The notes: generated by a model not told the origin, from the letters alone. Positions 7,835 through 17,379 are shown, counted from the first letter of the stretch. The stretch: DNA of 64,000 nucleotides from Mesorhizobium escarrei (GCF_935825525.1 NZ_CAKXZT010000122.1:29057-93056); one strand, 5' to 3'. Numbers and translations are program-made.

Positions 7835-8986
7835 CTATCCATTCACATAGCGGCGGTGAAAGCGGCGTCCGAGGCTGGTCAGGATTTCATAGCCGATGGT
7901 GCCGGCATGGCCGGCCGCCTGGTCGACCGTCTGCGACGGGCCGATCAGTTCGACGAGGTCGCCCGCCTTCAGCCTGCCGGGCGGCAGGGCCGAAATGTCG
8001 AGAACTATCGAATCCATCGACACACGGCCCAGGAAGGGCAAGCGCACATTTTCGAACCAGGCGGCCGAGGCCGCGCGTCGATGCCAGCCATCGGCATAGC
8101 CAAGCGAGATCGTTGCGGCGATCAGCGAATCGGTGACGTGAAAAATATGGCCATAGCCGACGCCGGCTCCCCTATCGAGGCTGCGCGTCTGGATGATCTT
8201 TGCTTGAAGCCGCACCACCGGCAGCATCGGATTTTCCTGCGCTGGCGTCGGATTGATGCCGTAGAGCGCCGCGCCGGGCCGGGCGAGGTCGTAGTGAAAG
8301 GGCTGCCCAACAAAGATGCCGGAGGAATTGGCGAGCGAGGCCGGCGCCTTTGGCAGCATCCTGCGCAGCCGCTCGAATTCCAGCCGCTGCTGCTCGTTGG
8401 CTGGATGCCCGGGCTCGTCGGCGCGAGCGAGATGGCTCATCACCAAGGTGACGTCGATGCCGTCGAAAGCCTGCGGATCGGCAGCGGCCGCCTCCACCTC
8501 GGCTGCCGCCATGCCGAGCCGCGACATGCCGCTGTCGACCTGGATTGCAGCCTTGAGCTTGCGGCCGGCCGGTTGCGCCGCCGCGCGCCAGGCAGCGAGT
8601 TGGCCGGCGCTGTTGATGACCACGCCCAGGTCCGCTTCGACCGCTTCGCTTTCGGCACCCGGCTGAATACCGTTCAGCACATAGATCGCCGGCCGTGCGC
8701 CGAGCGCCTGGCGCAGCATGGCACCCTCGGCCAGATGTGCGACGAAAAAAACAGCGCAGCCTTCGGCCGCCAGCGCCGCCGCCACTTGGCGCGCGCCGAG
8801 CCCGTAGCCGTCGGCCTTGACGACACCGGCGCAGCCGACGCCGCCCAACCGCGCCTTGAGCCGCCGGTAATTTTCGCGGATGGCGCCCAGATCGACGGTC
8901 AATATGGCGCCGGCCGCCGCTTCGCTGATCGGCGCGGCTTTGACAGCGACCCTTCCAGAAAGAGATTTTTTGAAAGCGCCGTTCAT
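7835..8986 (-). CDS. alr: Alanine racemase (catabolic DadX type by context)
   Basis: A 383-residue PLP fold-type III racemase interconverting L- and D-alanine. The PLP lysine is K57 in VVKADGYGLG; SRLGM, GYGHIF and GRVSMDSIVLDIS mark the active-site arginine, tyrosine and the second-subunit loop. I chose MNGAFKK as the start, with GGGAT upstream; an upstream in-frame ATG at 9043 would add residues unlike the family. It sits 162 nt ahead of dadA on the same strand, so it probably feeds D-alanine to DadA, though a cell-wall role is also possible. Confidence 0.92.
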   Translation of the reverse strand: MNGAFKKSLSGRVAVKAAPISEAAAGAILTVDLGAIRENYRRLKARLGGVGCAGVVKADGYGLGARQVAAALAAEGCAVFFVAHLAEGAMLRQALGARPAIYVLNGIQPGAESEAVEADLGVVINSAGQLAAWRAAAQPAGRKLKAAIQVDSGMSRLGMAAAEVEAAAADPQAFDGIDVTLVMSHLARADEPGHPANEQQRLEFERLRRMLPKAPASLANSSGIFVGQPFHYDLARPGAALYGINPTPAQENPMLPVVRLQAKIIQTRSLDRGAGVGYGHIFHVTDSLIAATISLGYADGWHRRAASAAWFENVRLPFLGRVSMDSIVLDISALPPGRLKAGDLVELIGPSQTVDQAAGHAGTIGYEILTSLGRRFHRRYVNG

Positions 8987-9075
8987 GCCAATCCCGTCTG
9001 CAGCGGATTGGCCATCAATAAGGCGCTCGCGCCGACGCGGCAACCGTGGTCAGCGCGAGCGCGGCTTGCGCCAAG

Positions 9076-9597
9076 CTACGCAACCAGATGCCGGAATGCC
9101 GCAACCACATCCTCATAGACCTGACGTTTGAACGGCACGATCAGGTCGGGCAATTCCTCCATTGGCCGCCAGGCCCATCTGTCGAACTCGGCGGTGTGGC
9201 CGCCCGGCGGCGGATTGATCTCAATCTCGCTCACGGCGCCGTGAAAGCGGAAGGCGAACCATTTTTGCCTCTGGCCGCGATACTTCCCCTTGAAGGCGAT
9301 GCCGACGAGATGGGCCGGCAGGTCGTAAAATATCCAGTTCGGCGCCTCATCCAGCAACGAGACGCTGCGCATGCCGGTTTCTTCGTAAAGCTCCCGCTGT
9401 GCCGCCTGCAGCGGCTCTTCGCCCTTGTCGATGCCACCCTGCGGCATCTGCCAGAGCTGCGTCGTGCCGGCGAATTCGCTGTCCGGCTCGGCAATGCGAT
9501 GCCCGACCCAGACCAGCCCCTCTCCGTTGAGGACCATTGCTCCGACGCAGCGACGATAGGGCAGCGTCTCGGGGTCGACCGGTTTTTTCTTCGCCAT
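9076..9597 (-). CDS. rppH: RNA pyrophosphohydrolase (Nudix)
   Basis: A 173-residue Nudix hydrolase that removes pyrophosphate from the 5' end of mRNAs and so triggers decay. The Nudix box GX5EX7REUXEEXGU spans residues 55-77 (GIDKGEE...REL.EETGM). LWQMPQGG and the C-terminal FDRWAWRP are typical of RppH/IalA. The ATG follows AAGGTTGA, and the stop of the upstream deacetylase gene ends 3 nt before it, so the two are translationally close-coupled. In pathogenic relatives the orthologue is called invasion protein IalA. Confidence 0.93.
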   Translation of the reverse strand: MAKKKPVDPETLPYRRCVGAMVLNGEGLVWVGHRIAEPDSEFAGTTQLWQMPQGGIDKGEEPLQAAQRELYEETGMRSVSLLDEAPNWIFYDLPAHLVGIAFKGKYRGQRQKWFAFRFHGAVSEIEINPPPGGHTAEFDRWAWRPMEELPDLIVPFKRQVYEDVVAAFRHLVA

Positions 9598-9599
9598 GC

Positions 9600-10823
9600 T
9601 CAACCTTTTTCCGGATCCACCGCCACTGCCGAAATCGGCACGATCTCGATGCCGCGCTTCTTGGCCTCGATCACCCAGGATGACACGGTATCGACCGTCA
9701 TGTCGAAGGCCGAGCCGATGCCGACGGCAAAGCCTTTCGCCCGCGCGGTTGCTTCCAGTTCGTCCAGCTTCTTCAATATGGCGCCGCGGTCCCGCACGGC
9801 GTCGATCGAAATGTCGCCGGCGGCGAACGGCACACCGTTCTTCAAGGCCAGTTCGGGCGCCAGGCTGCGTGCCGACGAACCGTCGTCGACATAGGCCAGG
9901 CCGCGCCTGCCAAGCTCGGCCATCAGTGGCGCCATCGCCGCAGCATCCGCCGAAAAACGCGCCCCCATATAGTTCATGACGCCGGTGTAATTGGTCGTCC
10001 GCGACAGCGCCCAGCGCAAATTCTCCAAATTCTCGTCCGGTGTCGCCACGACCGTCAGCGTGTTGCGGCCGGGATTGACATTCGGATAGTCGAACGGTTC
10101 GAGCGGCACCTGCATGACGATCTCATGGCCGCTCTGCCGCGCCGCCTGCATCCAGCGGCCGATGCTGTTGCCCTGCGGCGCGAAGCCCAGCGTCACTTCG
10201 GCCGGCAGCTTGGCGATGGCCGCCTGCGTGCCGGTCTGTGACACGGCAAGCCCGCCGATGACGATCGCCACGCGCGCACCGCGCGCACCGGACCACGGTC
10301 GCGCATAGACATCGAACGGCCGCCTGCCGTCGGCAGCACGAACCGGCAATGGACCGGTTTCGCCGGACTCGACCAGAGCCCTGTCGGGAATATGCGCGAT
10401 CCTCAGGTTCTGGCCAGTTGTCGAAGGGTCGTGAATGACGATAGCCCCGGGTGGACCGTCGCCCGCTTCGGTCTGCATGTGGATGATCTGCGGCCCCGTT
10501 TTGGACCCGCCCGTCTTGGACCCGCCCTTCTTGGACCCGCCTGTCTCGGATATGCTCGCCTTGGACGCTGCTTCGGCCTTTGGCGCCGGCTCAGTGGCCA
10601 GCGTTGCGGGGTCGACCACCTCAGTCGCCTTCGGCGTCAAAACGGCGACTTCTTCCGGCTTTCGAAACGGCCTTTCGCGCAGCGCAATCGCGCCGGAGAC
10701 GCCGATCACGGCCAGCACCAAGAGCGTGGCCGCGACCACGCCAGCGCTGATCCTGCGGGCCGCACGCGGCGGCCGGACGGCCTGCCCGAGTGGGCGTTCG
10801 ATGTCACTACCGATGTCAGCCAA
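9600..10823 (-). CDS. Divergent polysaccharide deacetylase family protein (YibQ-type)
   Basis: A 407-residue protein with a short cytoplasmic DIERPLGQ start, one membrane segment near residues 25-45, a Pro/Lys/Thr-rich spacer and a C-terminal NodB-like barrel of the divergent polysaccharide deacetylase family ([52 protein letters not shown]). I prefer TTG 10823, preceded by GGGGAT; an ATG at 10886 lacks a ribosome site. [16 protein letters not shown] near residue 100 is a short tandem repeat. It sits between ctpA and rppH, as in other rhizobia, and likely acts in the periplasm on the cell envelope. The exact reaction is not established. Confidence 0.82.
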   Translation of the reverse strand: MADIGSDIERPLGQAVRPPRAARRISAGVVAATLLVLAVIGVSGAIALRERPFRKPEEVAVLTPKATEVVDPATLATEPAPKAEAASKASISETGGSKKGGSKTGGSKTGPQIIHMQTEAGDGPPGAIVIHDPSTTGQNLRIAHIPDRALVESGETGPLPVRAADGRRPFDVYARPWSGARGARVAIVIGGLAVSQTGTQAAIAKLPAEVTLGFAPQGNSIGRWMQAARQSGHEIVMQVPLEPFDYPNVNPGRNTLTVVATPDENLENLRWALSRTTNYTGVMNYMGARFSADAAAMAPLMAELGRRGLAYVDDGSSARSLAPELALKNGVPFAAGDISIDAVRDRGAILKKLDELEATARAKGFAVGIGSAFDMTVDTVSSWVIEAKKRGIEIVPISAVAVDPEKG

Positions 10824-10935
10824 GCCGCATCCCCAGCCGCGGTTCCCCCGAATCAAACTGCCGAGGCCTTGCGGCCCCGGCAGCATTGCATCGCTTCGAT
10901 CTGGCAGCCAGACCTGTTGTCCGGCTGATCGACTT

Positions 10936-10973
10936 TTACTGGTTCAGCACGGCCCTACTGGTTCAGCACAGCC
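10936..10973. repeat. 19-nt tandem duplication of the ctpA gene end
   Basis: Two adjacent 19-nt units agree at 17 of 19 positions. The inner unit contains the last codons of ctpA (VLNQ) and its TAG stop; the outer repeats them with TAA, out of frame by one. An equivalent 19-nt duplication occurs at the end of rplU. Confidence 0.8.
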
Positions 10974-12280
10974 TTGTCCGGATTCGGCGGGAACGCCGGA
11001 TCGGTCTTCTCGCCGCGCAGCAACTGCTGGGCAAAGATGAGCTGCAGATCGTCTTTCGGCTCCGGTGGCACATAGGCTGCAGAGCCCGAACCGGCATCGC
11101 CCTCCTCGCTGCCCTTGATGTGGCCCTTGAGGTCCGACTCACCGCGCGTCAGGTCCCTGCCTTGCAGGTCCGGCGGCAACGGCTGGTCGACCTTGATGTC
11201 GGGCGTGATGCCCTTGCCCTGGATCGACTTGCCGGACGGCGTGTAATAGAGCGCCGTCGTCAGGCGCAGCGCGCCGTTCTCGCCGAGCGGGACGATGGTC
11301 TGCACCGAACCCTTGCCGAAGGACTGCGTCCCGACCACCGTGGCGCGGCGCAGATCCTGCAGCGCGCCGGCGACGATTTCGGACGCACTGGCCGAGCCGC
11401 CATTGACGAGCACGACCAGCGGCTTGCCGTCGATATCGTCGCCCGGCCGCGCGTCGAAGCGGGTGACGTCCTTCGGATCGCGGCCGCGCGTCGAGACGAT
11501 CTCTCCGCGGTTGAGGAAGGCGTCGGACACGCTCACCGCCTGATCGAGCAACCCGCCCGGATTGAGGCGCAGATCAAGCACGTAGCCCTTGAGCTTTTCG
11601 TTCGGCACCTGCTTCTTGATGGTTTCGATGGCGCTCTCGAGATCATCATGGGTCTTTTCGGTGAAGGAGGTGATCTTGATGTAGCCGATGTCGTTCTCGA
11701 CCCGGAACTTGACCGCCTTGACCTTGATGATGTCGCGCACCACCGTCAGCTCGATCGGCTTATCGGCGCCCTGACGCAGGATGGTGAGCTTGATCGGCGT
11801 GTTGACCAGCCCGCGCATCTTCTCGACCGCATCGTTGAGGCTCAGGCCGCGAACCTCCTCGCCGTCGATCTTGGCAATATAGTCGCCGGCAAGCACGCCC
11901 GCTTTGGCAGCCGGCGTATCGTCGATCGGCGTGATCACCTTGACCAGGTCATTCTCCATGGTGACCTCGATGCCGAGGCCGCCGAACTCGCCCTTGGTCT
12001 GCACGCGCATGTCCTGCGCCTCTTCGGCGTTCATATAGGAGGAGTGCGGGTCGAGCGAGGTAAGCATGCCGTTGATGGCGTTTTCGACCAGCGACTTGTC
12101 GTCGGGCGGCGTCACATATTGCGCCCGCACCCGCTCGAAAATATCCCCGAAGATCGCCAGTTGCTTATAGGTCTCGGAGCCCGCAGCGTTCGCCGTCGAG
12201 CCGGGCGCGCCATAGACCAGGCTCATCGCGGATGCGCCCATCAGCGCACCGGCAAACAGAAGCGACAGTTTCCGCATCAT
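10955..12280 (-). CDS. ctpA: Carboxy-terminal processing protease, S41 family
   Basis: A 441-residue periplasmic serine protease. It has a signal peptide (MMRKLSLLFAGALMG, cleavage near ANAA), a PDZ domain around residues 95-175 (GGLGIEVTMEN...GDYIAKIDG) and an S41 core with the Ser/Lys dyad S298 in GGSASASE and K323 in FGKGSVQ. The start follows AAGGACGTGAG and abuts the upstream envC stop. CtpA proteases often cut peptidoglycan hydrolases; its position next to an EnvC-type amidase activator fits a cell-wall remodelling role. Confidence 0.93.
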   Translation of the reverse strand: MMRKLSLLFAGALMGASAMSLVYGAPGSTANAAGSETYKQLAIFGDIFERVRAQYVTPPDDKSLVENAINGMLTSLDPHSSYMNAEEAQDMRVQTKGEFGGLGIEVTMENDLVKVITPIDDTPAAKAGVLAGDYIAKIDGEEVRGLSLNDAVEKMRGLVNTPIKLTILRQGADKPIELTVVRDIIKVKAVKFRVENDIGYIKITSFTEKTHDDLESAIETIKKQVPNEKLKGYVLDLRLNPGGLLDQAVSVSDAFLNRGEIVSTRGRDPKDVTRFDARPGDDIDGKPLVVLVNGGSASASEIVAGALQDLRRATVVGTQSFGKGSVQTIVPLGENGALRLTTALYYTPSGKSIQGKGITPDIKVDQPLPPDLQGRDLTRGESDLKGHIKGSEEGDAGSGSAAYVPPEPKDDLQLIFAQQLLRGEKTDPAFPPNPDKAVLNQ

Positions 12281-12281
12281 C

Positions 12282-13658
12282 TCACGTCCTTCCAGACAAA
12301 CGGTCCGCCCACCATGGGGTCGGATCGACGGGTTTTCCATCCTTGCGGAACTCAACATAGAGTTCCGGCGTGGCATTTCCATTCTTCGATGCCGAGGTGC
12401 TCGCCACCCGGGCCTCTCCCATCGCGCCGACCGGCTCTCCTGCGAGCACCGACTGGCCAGACGCGACGCTGATTCTGCTCATCCCCGCGAGAACGACATG
12501 ATAGCCGTCACCTGCGTTCAGGATCAAGAGTTGACCATAAGAGCGAAAAGGTCCCGCATAAAGTACATTTCCGTCCGCCGGCGCGGTGACGATGGCTCCC
12601 GATTGTGTCGCAACCATGTCACCGAGCATCACTGCACCGTTACCGTCGCTGGCCCCGAACCGTCGCTTGATCTTGCCGGTGACGGGCAACGCGATCTGCC
12701 CCTGAAGCGCCGAAAACGGTGCAGCGGCAGTGAGCCGGTTGGCTTCCGGCACCGGCAGTGCCGCCAGTTCAGTCTGTGCCGGGGCCTTCTGTGCCGGGGC
12801 CGTCTGCGCCGGAGCCTTGTCGGCGTCCGCTGCCTTCTGCTCCGCGGCCTTCTGCTCGGCTGCCTTCGCCGCGTCCGTCGCCTTGCGGGCGTTGTCGGCC
12901 TCGATTGAGGCGATCAGGTCCTTCAGGCTGCCAGCCTTGGCCGCCAGTGCTGCGGATCGCTGCTTTTCCGCCGCCAGTGCCGTTTGCGTCTCGGCCTCGA
13001 GCTTCTGCTTGGCTTCGAGCAGCATGCCGAGCCGCTTCTTTTCCGCCGCCTGCTCGCCGACTGCCGCCGTCAGCCGCGCCCGCTCCGCCTCGATCGAGGC
13101 CGTCACCCGCGACTGCTCCTTGAGGTCCGCCAGCAAAATCTCGGTCTGTTGGCGCAGTTCCGGCACCACGGCGCCGAGCAGGATGGCGCTGCGCACCGAC
13201 GACAGCGCGTCCTCCGGCTTGACCAGGATGGCCGGCGGCGGATTGAGCCCCATGCGTTGCAGCGCGGCCAGCACCTCGGCCAGAACATCGCGTCTGGCAG
13301 CCAGCGAGGCGCGGATTTTCTGCTCCTCGCCCTTCAGCCGTTCCAGCTTGGCGCCGATGTCCTCGATGTCCTGACCGAGCTTCTGCTCGGTCATCGCCGA
13401 CTGGATCAGCGCCGCGGTGATCGAGGCATGGTCTTTCTTGACCGTCGCCATGTCGGCGACGAGCTTGGCCAGCCGCTCCGACGACAGCGTGATCTCCTTC
13501 GCTACCCGTTCGTATTCGGCGCGGCTCTGGTCCGGGTCAGGCGCCATGTCGAGCCTGTTCTGCGCCCACGCGGCACCGAGCGACAGCATAAGCGCCGCCG
13601 CTGCCAAGCCGCAGCCTGCGCGCCAAAAGCCCGTTCGCGATTTCCAACCCTCAGCCAT
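12282..13658 (-). CDS. envC: Murein hydrolase activator, EnvC family (LytM domain)
   Basis: A 458-residue periplasmic protein. The signal peptide ends at GAAWAQ, then comes a long coiled coil (about residues 30-270, rich in E, K, A and Q), an Ala/Lys/Pro linker with repeated QKA(P/A)AQT units, and a C-terminal degenerate M23/LytM domain (GAIVTAPADGNVLYAGPF, GDGYHVVLAGM). Activator LytM domains lack full zinc ligands, as seems the case here. MAEGWKSRTG was taken as the start because it gives a normal signal peptide. It lies directly upstream of ctpA. It probably activates a septal amidase. Confidence 0.87.
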   Translation of the reverse strand: MAEGWKSRTGFWRAGCGLAAAALMLSLGAAWAQNRLDMAPDPDQSRAEYERVAKEITLSSERLAKLVADMATVKKDHASITAALIQSAMTEQKLGQDIEDIGAKLERLKGEEQKIRASLAARRDVLAEVLAALQRMGLNPPPAILVKPEDALSSVRSAILLGAVVPELRQQTEILLADLKEQSRVTASIEAERARLTAAVGEQAAEKKRLGMLLEAKQKLEAETQTALAAEKQRSAALAAKAGSLKDLIASIEADNARKATDAAKAAEQKAAEQKAADADKAPAQTAPAQKAPAQTELAALPVPEANRLTAAAPFSALQGQIALPVTGKIKRRFGASDGNGAVMLGDMVATQSGAIVTAPADGNVLYAGPFRSYGQLLILNAGDGYHVVLAGMSRISVASGQSVLAGEPVGAMGEARVASTSASKNGNATPELYVEFRKDGKPVDPTPWWADRLSGRT

Positions 13659-13684
13659 GAAGCCCGACTCTATGCGTGGCTTCG

Positions 13685-13700
13685 TTAACGAACCATCAAC
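13685..13700. promoter_or_regulatory. CtrA-like site upstream of envC
   Basis: TTAA-N7-TCAAC differs by one base from the alphaproteobacterial CtrA consensus TTAA-N7-TTAAC and overlaps the palindrome TTCGTTAACGAA (13681-13692). It lies 27 nt before the envC start. Cell-cycle control of a division amidase activator would make sense, but a single near-match is weak evidence. Confidence 0.3.
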
Positions 13701-13803
13701 CATGTTCGAGAGCCCGCCGGCGGTAGTCAGCCTCGTGACGCATTGAGGCGAAAATCCGGGCGGCTCACGCCAATCCACCGATTTCGGTTGAACCTGCAAC
13801 GGT

Positions 13804-14286
13804 TCACGAGCGATGATAGGGATGGCCGGACAGGATTGTGGCTGTCCGGTAAAGCTGCTCGCCCAACATGACACGGACCAGCTGGTGCGGCCATGTCAGC
13901 GCGCCGAAAGACACCATCAGGTCGGCCTGATCTCGCAGCGACTGGTCGTGACCGTCGGCACCGCCGATGGCGATGACAAGCGCCTTGCGGCCGCTATCAC
14001 GCAACAGGCCGATGCGCCCGGCGAAATCCTCGGAGGAGAAATTCTTGCCGCGTTCGTCGAGCAACATCAGCGCGGCGCCAGGCTGCAACTGCGCCTGCAG
14101 TTTCTGGCCCTCTTCGCGGCGACGCTCGTTGGCGGTCTGGGCGCGGCCCTCCGCAATCTCAATGATCCCTGAGAATTCGAGCCCGACGGACTGCCCGCTC
14201 TTGGCGAAACGCTCGAAATACCGGTCGGCGAGCAGCTTCTCGGGGCCGGCTTTCATCCGGCCCACGGCATAAACGGTGACTTTCAT
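13804..14286 (-). CDS. rlmH: 23S rRNA (pseudouridine-1915 N3)-methyltransferase
   Basis: A 160-residue SPOUT-class methyltransferase that modifies position 1915 in helix 69 of assembled 70S ribosomes. The SAM knot is marked by ALVIAIGGADGHD and the C-terminal signature EQLYRTATILSGHPYHR is complete. MKVTVYAVGRMKAGPE is the standard start. It lies downstream of rsfS on the same strand, the common bacterial pairing. Confidence 0.95.
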   Translation of the reverse strand: MKVTVYAVGRMKAGPEKLLADRYFERFAKSGQSVGLEFSGIIEIAEGRAQTANERRREEGQKLQAQLQPGAALMLLDERGKNFSSEDFAGRIGLLRDSGRKALVIAIGGADGHDQSLRDQADLMVSFGALTWPHQLVRVMLGEQLYRTATILSGHPYHRS

Positions 14287-14367
14287 CCCTGCCTCGAAGA
14301 GCCGCTAATGCATGTCACCAAGAATGGTCACCGGTTTTGGCAAACGACATGCATCAACCAATACAGC

Positions 14368-14832
14368 TCAGTGGAGGGTCTCCTCCTCGAGGTCCGGCGC
14401 CTGCCACATCTTTTCGAGATTGTAGAAGTCGCGGACTTCGGGGCGGAAGACGTGGACGATGATGTCGCCCGAATCGATCAGGACCCAGTCGGCGCCGGCC
14501 AGTCCCTCGACGCGCGCCGTGCCGAGCCCGGCATCCTTGAGCGCCTTGAGGAGATGATCGGCGACAGCCGAGACATGACGGTGCGATCGGCCGGACGCGA
14601 TGACCATATAGTCACCGAGGCTCGATTTTCCCTGAATGTCGATTGAGACGATGTTTTCGGCCTTGGAGTCTTCCAGACTGGCAAGGACTGTCTTGATGGC
14701 GCGGGACACGGCGTCGTTTACGCTGATCCCCGCCGGCGAAGGCACGATGTCGGCCTTCTTCCACAGTGCTGTTCTCAGTGTATTTCCTTTCGCAGCAAGA
14801 ACAACCAAATCACCCTTCAAAGCAGGTGACAC
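14368..14832 (-). CDS. rsfS: Ribosomal silencing factor RsfS
   Basis: RsfS/YbeB binds uL14 on the 50S subunit and blocks subunit joining in starvation. The core is intact: ENIVSIDIQGKSSLGDYMVIASG, RHVSAVADHLLKAL, DWVLIDSGDIIVHVF and the C-terminal FYNLEKMW. The start is uncertain. The longest frame begins at GTG 14832, with AAGGG too close; TTG or CTG codons 5-20 positions later (AAAGGA ahead of one) would give a more usual length near 130. rlmH follows. Confidence 0.93.
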   Translation of the reverse strand: MSPALKGDLVVLAAKGNTLRTALWKKADIVPSPAGISVNDAVSRAIKTVLASLEDSKAENIVSIDIQGKSSLGDYMVIASGRSHRHVSAVADHLLKALKDAGLGTARVEGLAGADWVLIDSGDIIVHVFRPEVRDFYNLEKMWQAPDLEEETLH

Positions 14833-14985
14833 CCCTTAGATAGGCAGAGTTGCGTTGCAGTTTCAAGACGCAGGCCCTGCCGTAGCCAAGGAAGAGCCGT
14901 TCTTCCGGGTCCGCAGTTGAAGAAAAATCGGAACTCTTGTCGCCTGGCGTGGGTTATCGGCGCATTGACCAACCGGATCCCCCTC

Positions 14986-15840
14986 ATGCCTGTCGACCCT
15001 CAGAACGCTCTCCTCACCGTGCAGTCCGGCCTTGCGCAGCTCAGTACGCTGATCGTCTCCTACTCGCTTTCGGCCATCGGCGCCGTGATCCTGCTGGTCG
15101 TCGGCTATATCGCCGCCGGCCTTGCCCAGCGCTCGATCTATGCCGGCCTCGGCCATATCCATGGCTTCGACACGACGCTGCGCCACTTCTTCTCGAGGAT
15201 CGTCCGCTACGCCATACTGATCCTCGTCGTCGTCATGGTGCTTGGCCAGTTCGGCGTCCAGACGACCTCGATCATTGCCGCCATTGGCGCCATCGGCCTG
15301 GCCATCGGCCTGGCGCTGCAAGGCACGCTGCAGAACATCGCCGCCGGCATCATGCTGCTGGCGCTGCGGCCGTTCCGCATCGGCGAATATGTCGAGGTCG
15401 GCGTCATTTCCGGGACCATCGAGGAAATCGGCCTGTTCGCTACTCGGTTGCGGACAGTCGAAGGCGTCTACGTCCTCGCCCCCAATTCGACGCTGTGGAA
15501 CCTGCCAGTCCGCAACTATACGCGCAACGGTGTCCGCCGCGCCGACATCACGCTGACCATCGGCTCGTGGAACGACATCGATTTCGCTCAAAAGACCATG
15601 CTGGGCGTCGCCGCCGCCGACCGACGCGTCAGGCGAGAGCCGGCGCCGATTGCCTTTGTGGCGACCGTCGGCGACAGCAACGTCGCCATCACCTTGCGCT
15701 ACTGGACCTCGGCTGCCGATTTCTTCGCCACCCAGATCGATCTCACCAAACGCGCCAAGCAGGCCTTCGACGGCGAAGGCATTTCCATACCCGCGCCACC
15801 GCCGGAAGCACCGCGGCAGGAAACCGCCACCAGACAGTGA
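14986..15840 (+). CDS. Small mechanosensitive channel, MscS family
   Basis: A 284-residue inner-membrane channel that opens under osmotic downshock. Three membrane helices are visible (ALLIVSYSLSAIGAVILLVVGY, YAILILVVVMVLGQFG, and the pore helix TSIIAAIGAIGLAIGLALQGT). The pore signature AIGLALQGTLQNIAAG and the beta-domain start RPFRIGEYVEV are canonical. I chose MPVDPQN over an earlier ATG at 14917 because family members start about there. It is transcribed against the surrounding housekeeping block, with its own promoter presumably in the gap after rsfS. Confidence 0.9.
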   Translation: MPVDPQNALLTVQSGLAQLSTLIVSYSLSAIGAVILLVVGYIAAGLAQRSIYAGLGHIHGFDTTLRHFFSRIVRYAILILVVVMVLGQFGVQTTSIIAAIGAIGLAIGLALQGTLQNIAAGIMLLALRPFRIGEYVEVGVISGTIEEIGLFATRLRTVEGVYVLAPNSTLWNLPVRNYTRNGVRRADITLTIGSWNDIDFAQKTMLGVAAADRRVRREPAPIAFVATVGDSNVAITLRYWTSAADFFATQIDLTKRAKQAFDGEGISIPAPPPEAPRQETATRQ

Positions 15841-15865
15841 GATGATCAATTCCCGGCATAGCTAC

Positions 15866-17155
15866 TTATCTGCGCGGCTGCTCTTCGGACGGAAAGGCAA
15901 GATCGACGGGCAGCGGTGCCTGCGCCGTCATCGGCGCGAAATTGCCGGTCTCGGCGGCGGGAACAGGCGACATCGCCACCACGCGCCACAGCACGAACAG
16001 GCAAAAAACGGTGGCAATAACGATGGCCACATGGATGAAGGCCTGCGTTCCGTAGAAGGCGGAAAGCCCGGTCACGATGCCGGGCACGATGAAGCCGGAC
16101 AGCGACCACGCGAACAGCAGTGAACTGGACAGCGCCACCATGTCGTCCTTGCCGGCGCGGTCGGCGGCATGTGCGCTGGCCAGCGAATAGATCGATTCCG
16201 ACGCGCCGGCCCAGACCACATAGATGACGACCAGCGCCGCCAGCGCACCACCATCGAAGCCCAGCGCAAACAGGCCAGCCACCATGGCAAGCGTCGAAGC
16301 GGCGACCAGCACAAAGCGCCGGTCGGTGCGGTCGGAAATCCATCCGAGCGGGATTTGCAGGATCAATGTGCCGATCGGCATCGCCGACAGCAGCAGTGCC
16401 ACATCGGCCTGGCTGTAGCCCTTGGCCGTGGCATGGATCGGCGCAAAGCCTGAAATCGTCATCGACAGGCCGCCGACGGCAAGCATGCCCGCGACGCCGA
16501 CCGGCGAAATCCGCCAGGCCCGGCCAAGCGCCACCGACGCCGCCTGCGGCGGCGGCGGCTGGGCGAGCCGCGTCAACCCGACGGGGAGGATCGACAGCGC
16601 GGTGAAGGCGATGCCGACCAGCGGCGCGTCCGCAGCCCTTATGTCGATCAGCGCCAGTGTCGAGTAGCCGACACCGAGCCCGGCGACATAGGCGACGTAG
16701 AAGAAGGCCATGACCCTGCCGCGTATGGTGTTGGCGATGACGTCGTTCAGCCAGCTCTGCGCAACGATGAACAGGCCGCAAATGGCAAAGCCGTAGAGCG
16801 CGCGTGCCGCGATCCACGACAGCGGATGCGGTCCGGCCCCGACGGCGGCGTTGGACAGCACGATCAATGCCGACAGCACCATGAACGCGCGCGCATGGCC
16901 GACGCGCCGCACCAGCGGACCGGTCAGGATGCAGCCTGCCAGGCCGCCGGCCGAGAGGCCGGTGACGATCAGCCCGGCCCAGGTCGGATCGAAGCCCTCG
17001 GCGCCGAGCCGGACCGGGATATAGGCGAACATCAGTCCGTTGCCGACCGCTACCAGCGCCATCGACAGGACGATGCTGGCAATGGCGATCGCCGGGGCTG
17101 GCGGGCTGCCCTGCGCCGGGTCGCGTCTGGTCTGGTTTCGCTCGAGAATCGTCAT
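15866..17155 (-). CDS. Major facilitator superfamily transporter
   Basis: A 429-residue secondary transporter with 12 predicted membrane helices, split by a cytoplasmic loop near residue 210 (RLAQPPPPQAAS). The motif-A-like loop GPLVRRVGHARAF lies between helices 2 and 3, and GWISDRTDRRFVL is its counterpart in the second half. The overall pattern resembles the YcaD/CynX-like group. The substrate cannot be read from sequence. It is convergent with mscS and interrupts the nadD-rsfS neighbourhood. Confidence 0.88.
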   Translation of the reverse strand: MTILERNQTRRDPAQGSPPAPAIAIASIVLSMALVAVGNGLMFAYIPVRLGAEGFDPTWAGLIVTGLSAGGLAGCILTGPLVRRVGHARAFMVLSALIVLSNAAVGAGPHPLSWIAARALYGFAICGLFIVAQSWLNDVIANTIRGRVMAFFYVAYVAGLGVGYSTLALIDIRAADAPLVGIAFTALSILPVGLTRLAQPPPPQAASVALGRAWRISPVGVAGMLAVGGLSMTISGFAPIHATAKGYSQADVALLLSAMPIGTLILQIPLGWISDRTDRRFVLVAASTLAMVAGLFALGFDGGALAALVVIYVVWAGASESIYSLASAHAADRAGKDDMVALSSSLLFAWSLSGFIVPGIVTGLSAFYGTQAFIHVAIVIATVFCLFVLWRVVAMSPVPAAETGNFAPMTAQAPLPVDLAFPSEEQPRR

Positions 17156-17217
17156 GCTCGCGCAGGATCGCCTACGGACCGGGGAAAGGCAGCCGCAAAT
17201 GCGACATCAGCGGTCTT

Positions 17218-17364
17218 CCCTTCTCCCCTTGTGGGAGAAGGTGGATCGGCGCGTAGCGCCGAGACGGATGAGGGGTGCTGGAAGAAATGAGGCGTCGGTG
17301 TTCCCTGGAACACCCCTCATCCGGCCGCTTCGCGGCCACCTTCTCCCACAGGGGGGAGAAGGGA
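17218..17364. repeat. Intergenic palindromic repeat, family A (copy 2)
   Basis: Left arm: CCCTTCTCCCC with a GGGAGAAGGTGG hairpin, a GGCGCGTAGCGCC hairpin, then GGATGAGGGGTG. Right arm: CACCCCTCATCCGGCC, a GCTTCGC hairpin, then CCACCTTCTCCC. The arms share blocks with 481-639. It fills the gap between the MFS gene start and the nadD stop, so it could also form the end structure of the nadD transcript. Confidence 0.75.
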
Positions 17365-17379
17365 AGACCAGCGCTCACC

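Noticed and set aside
10500..10560. A CRISPR-like or non-coding tandem repeat of GGACCCGCC(C/T)-units.
   Set aside because: It lies in frame inside the deacetylase gene and encodes the GGSK(T/K)G linker; there are no spacers.
12735..12870. A tandem repeat resembling a mobile element within envC.
   Set aside because: It encodes the QKA-rich linker between coiled coil and LytM domain, common in this family.
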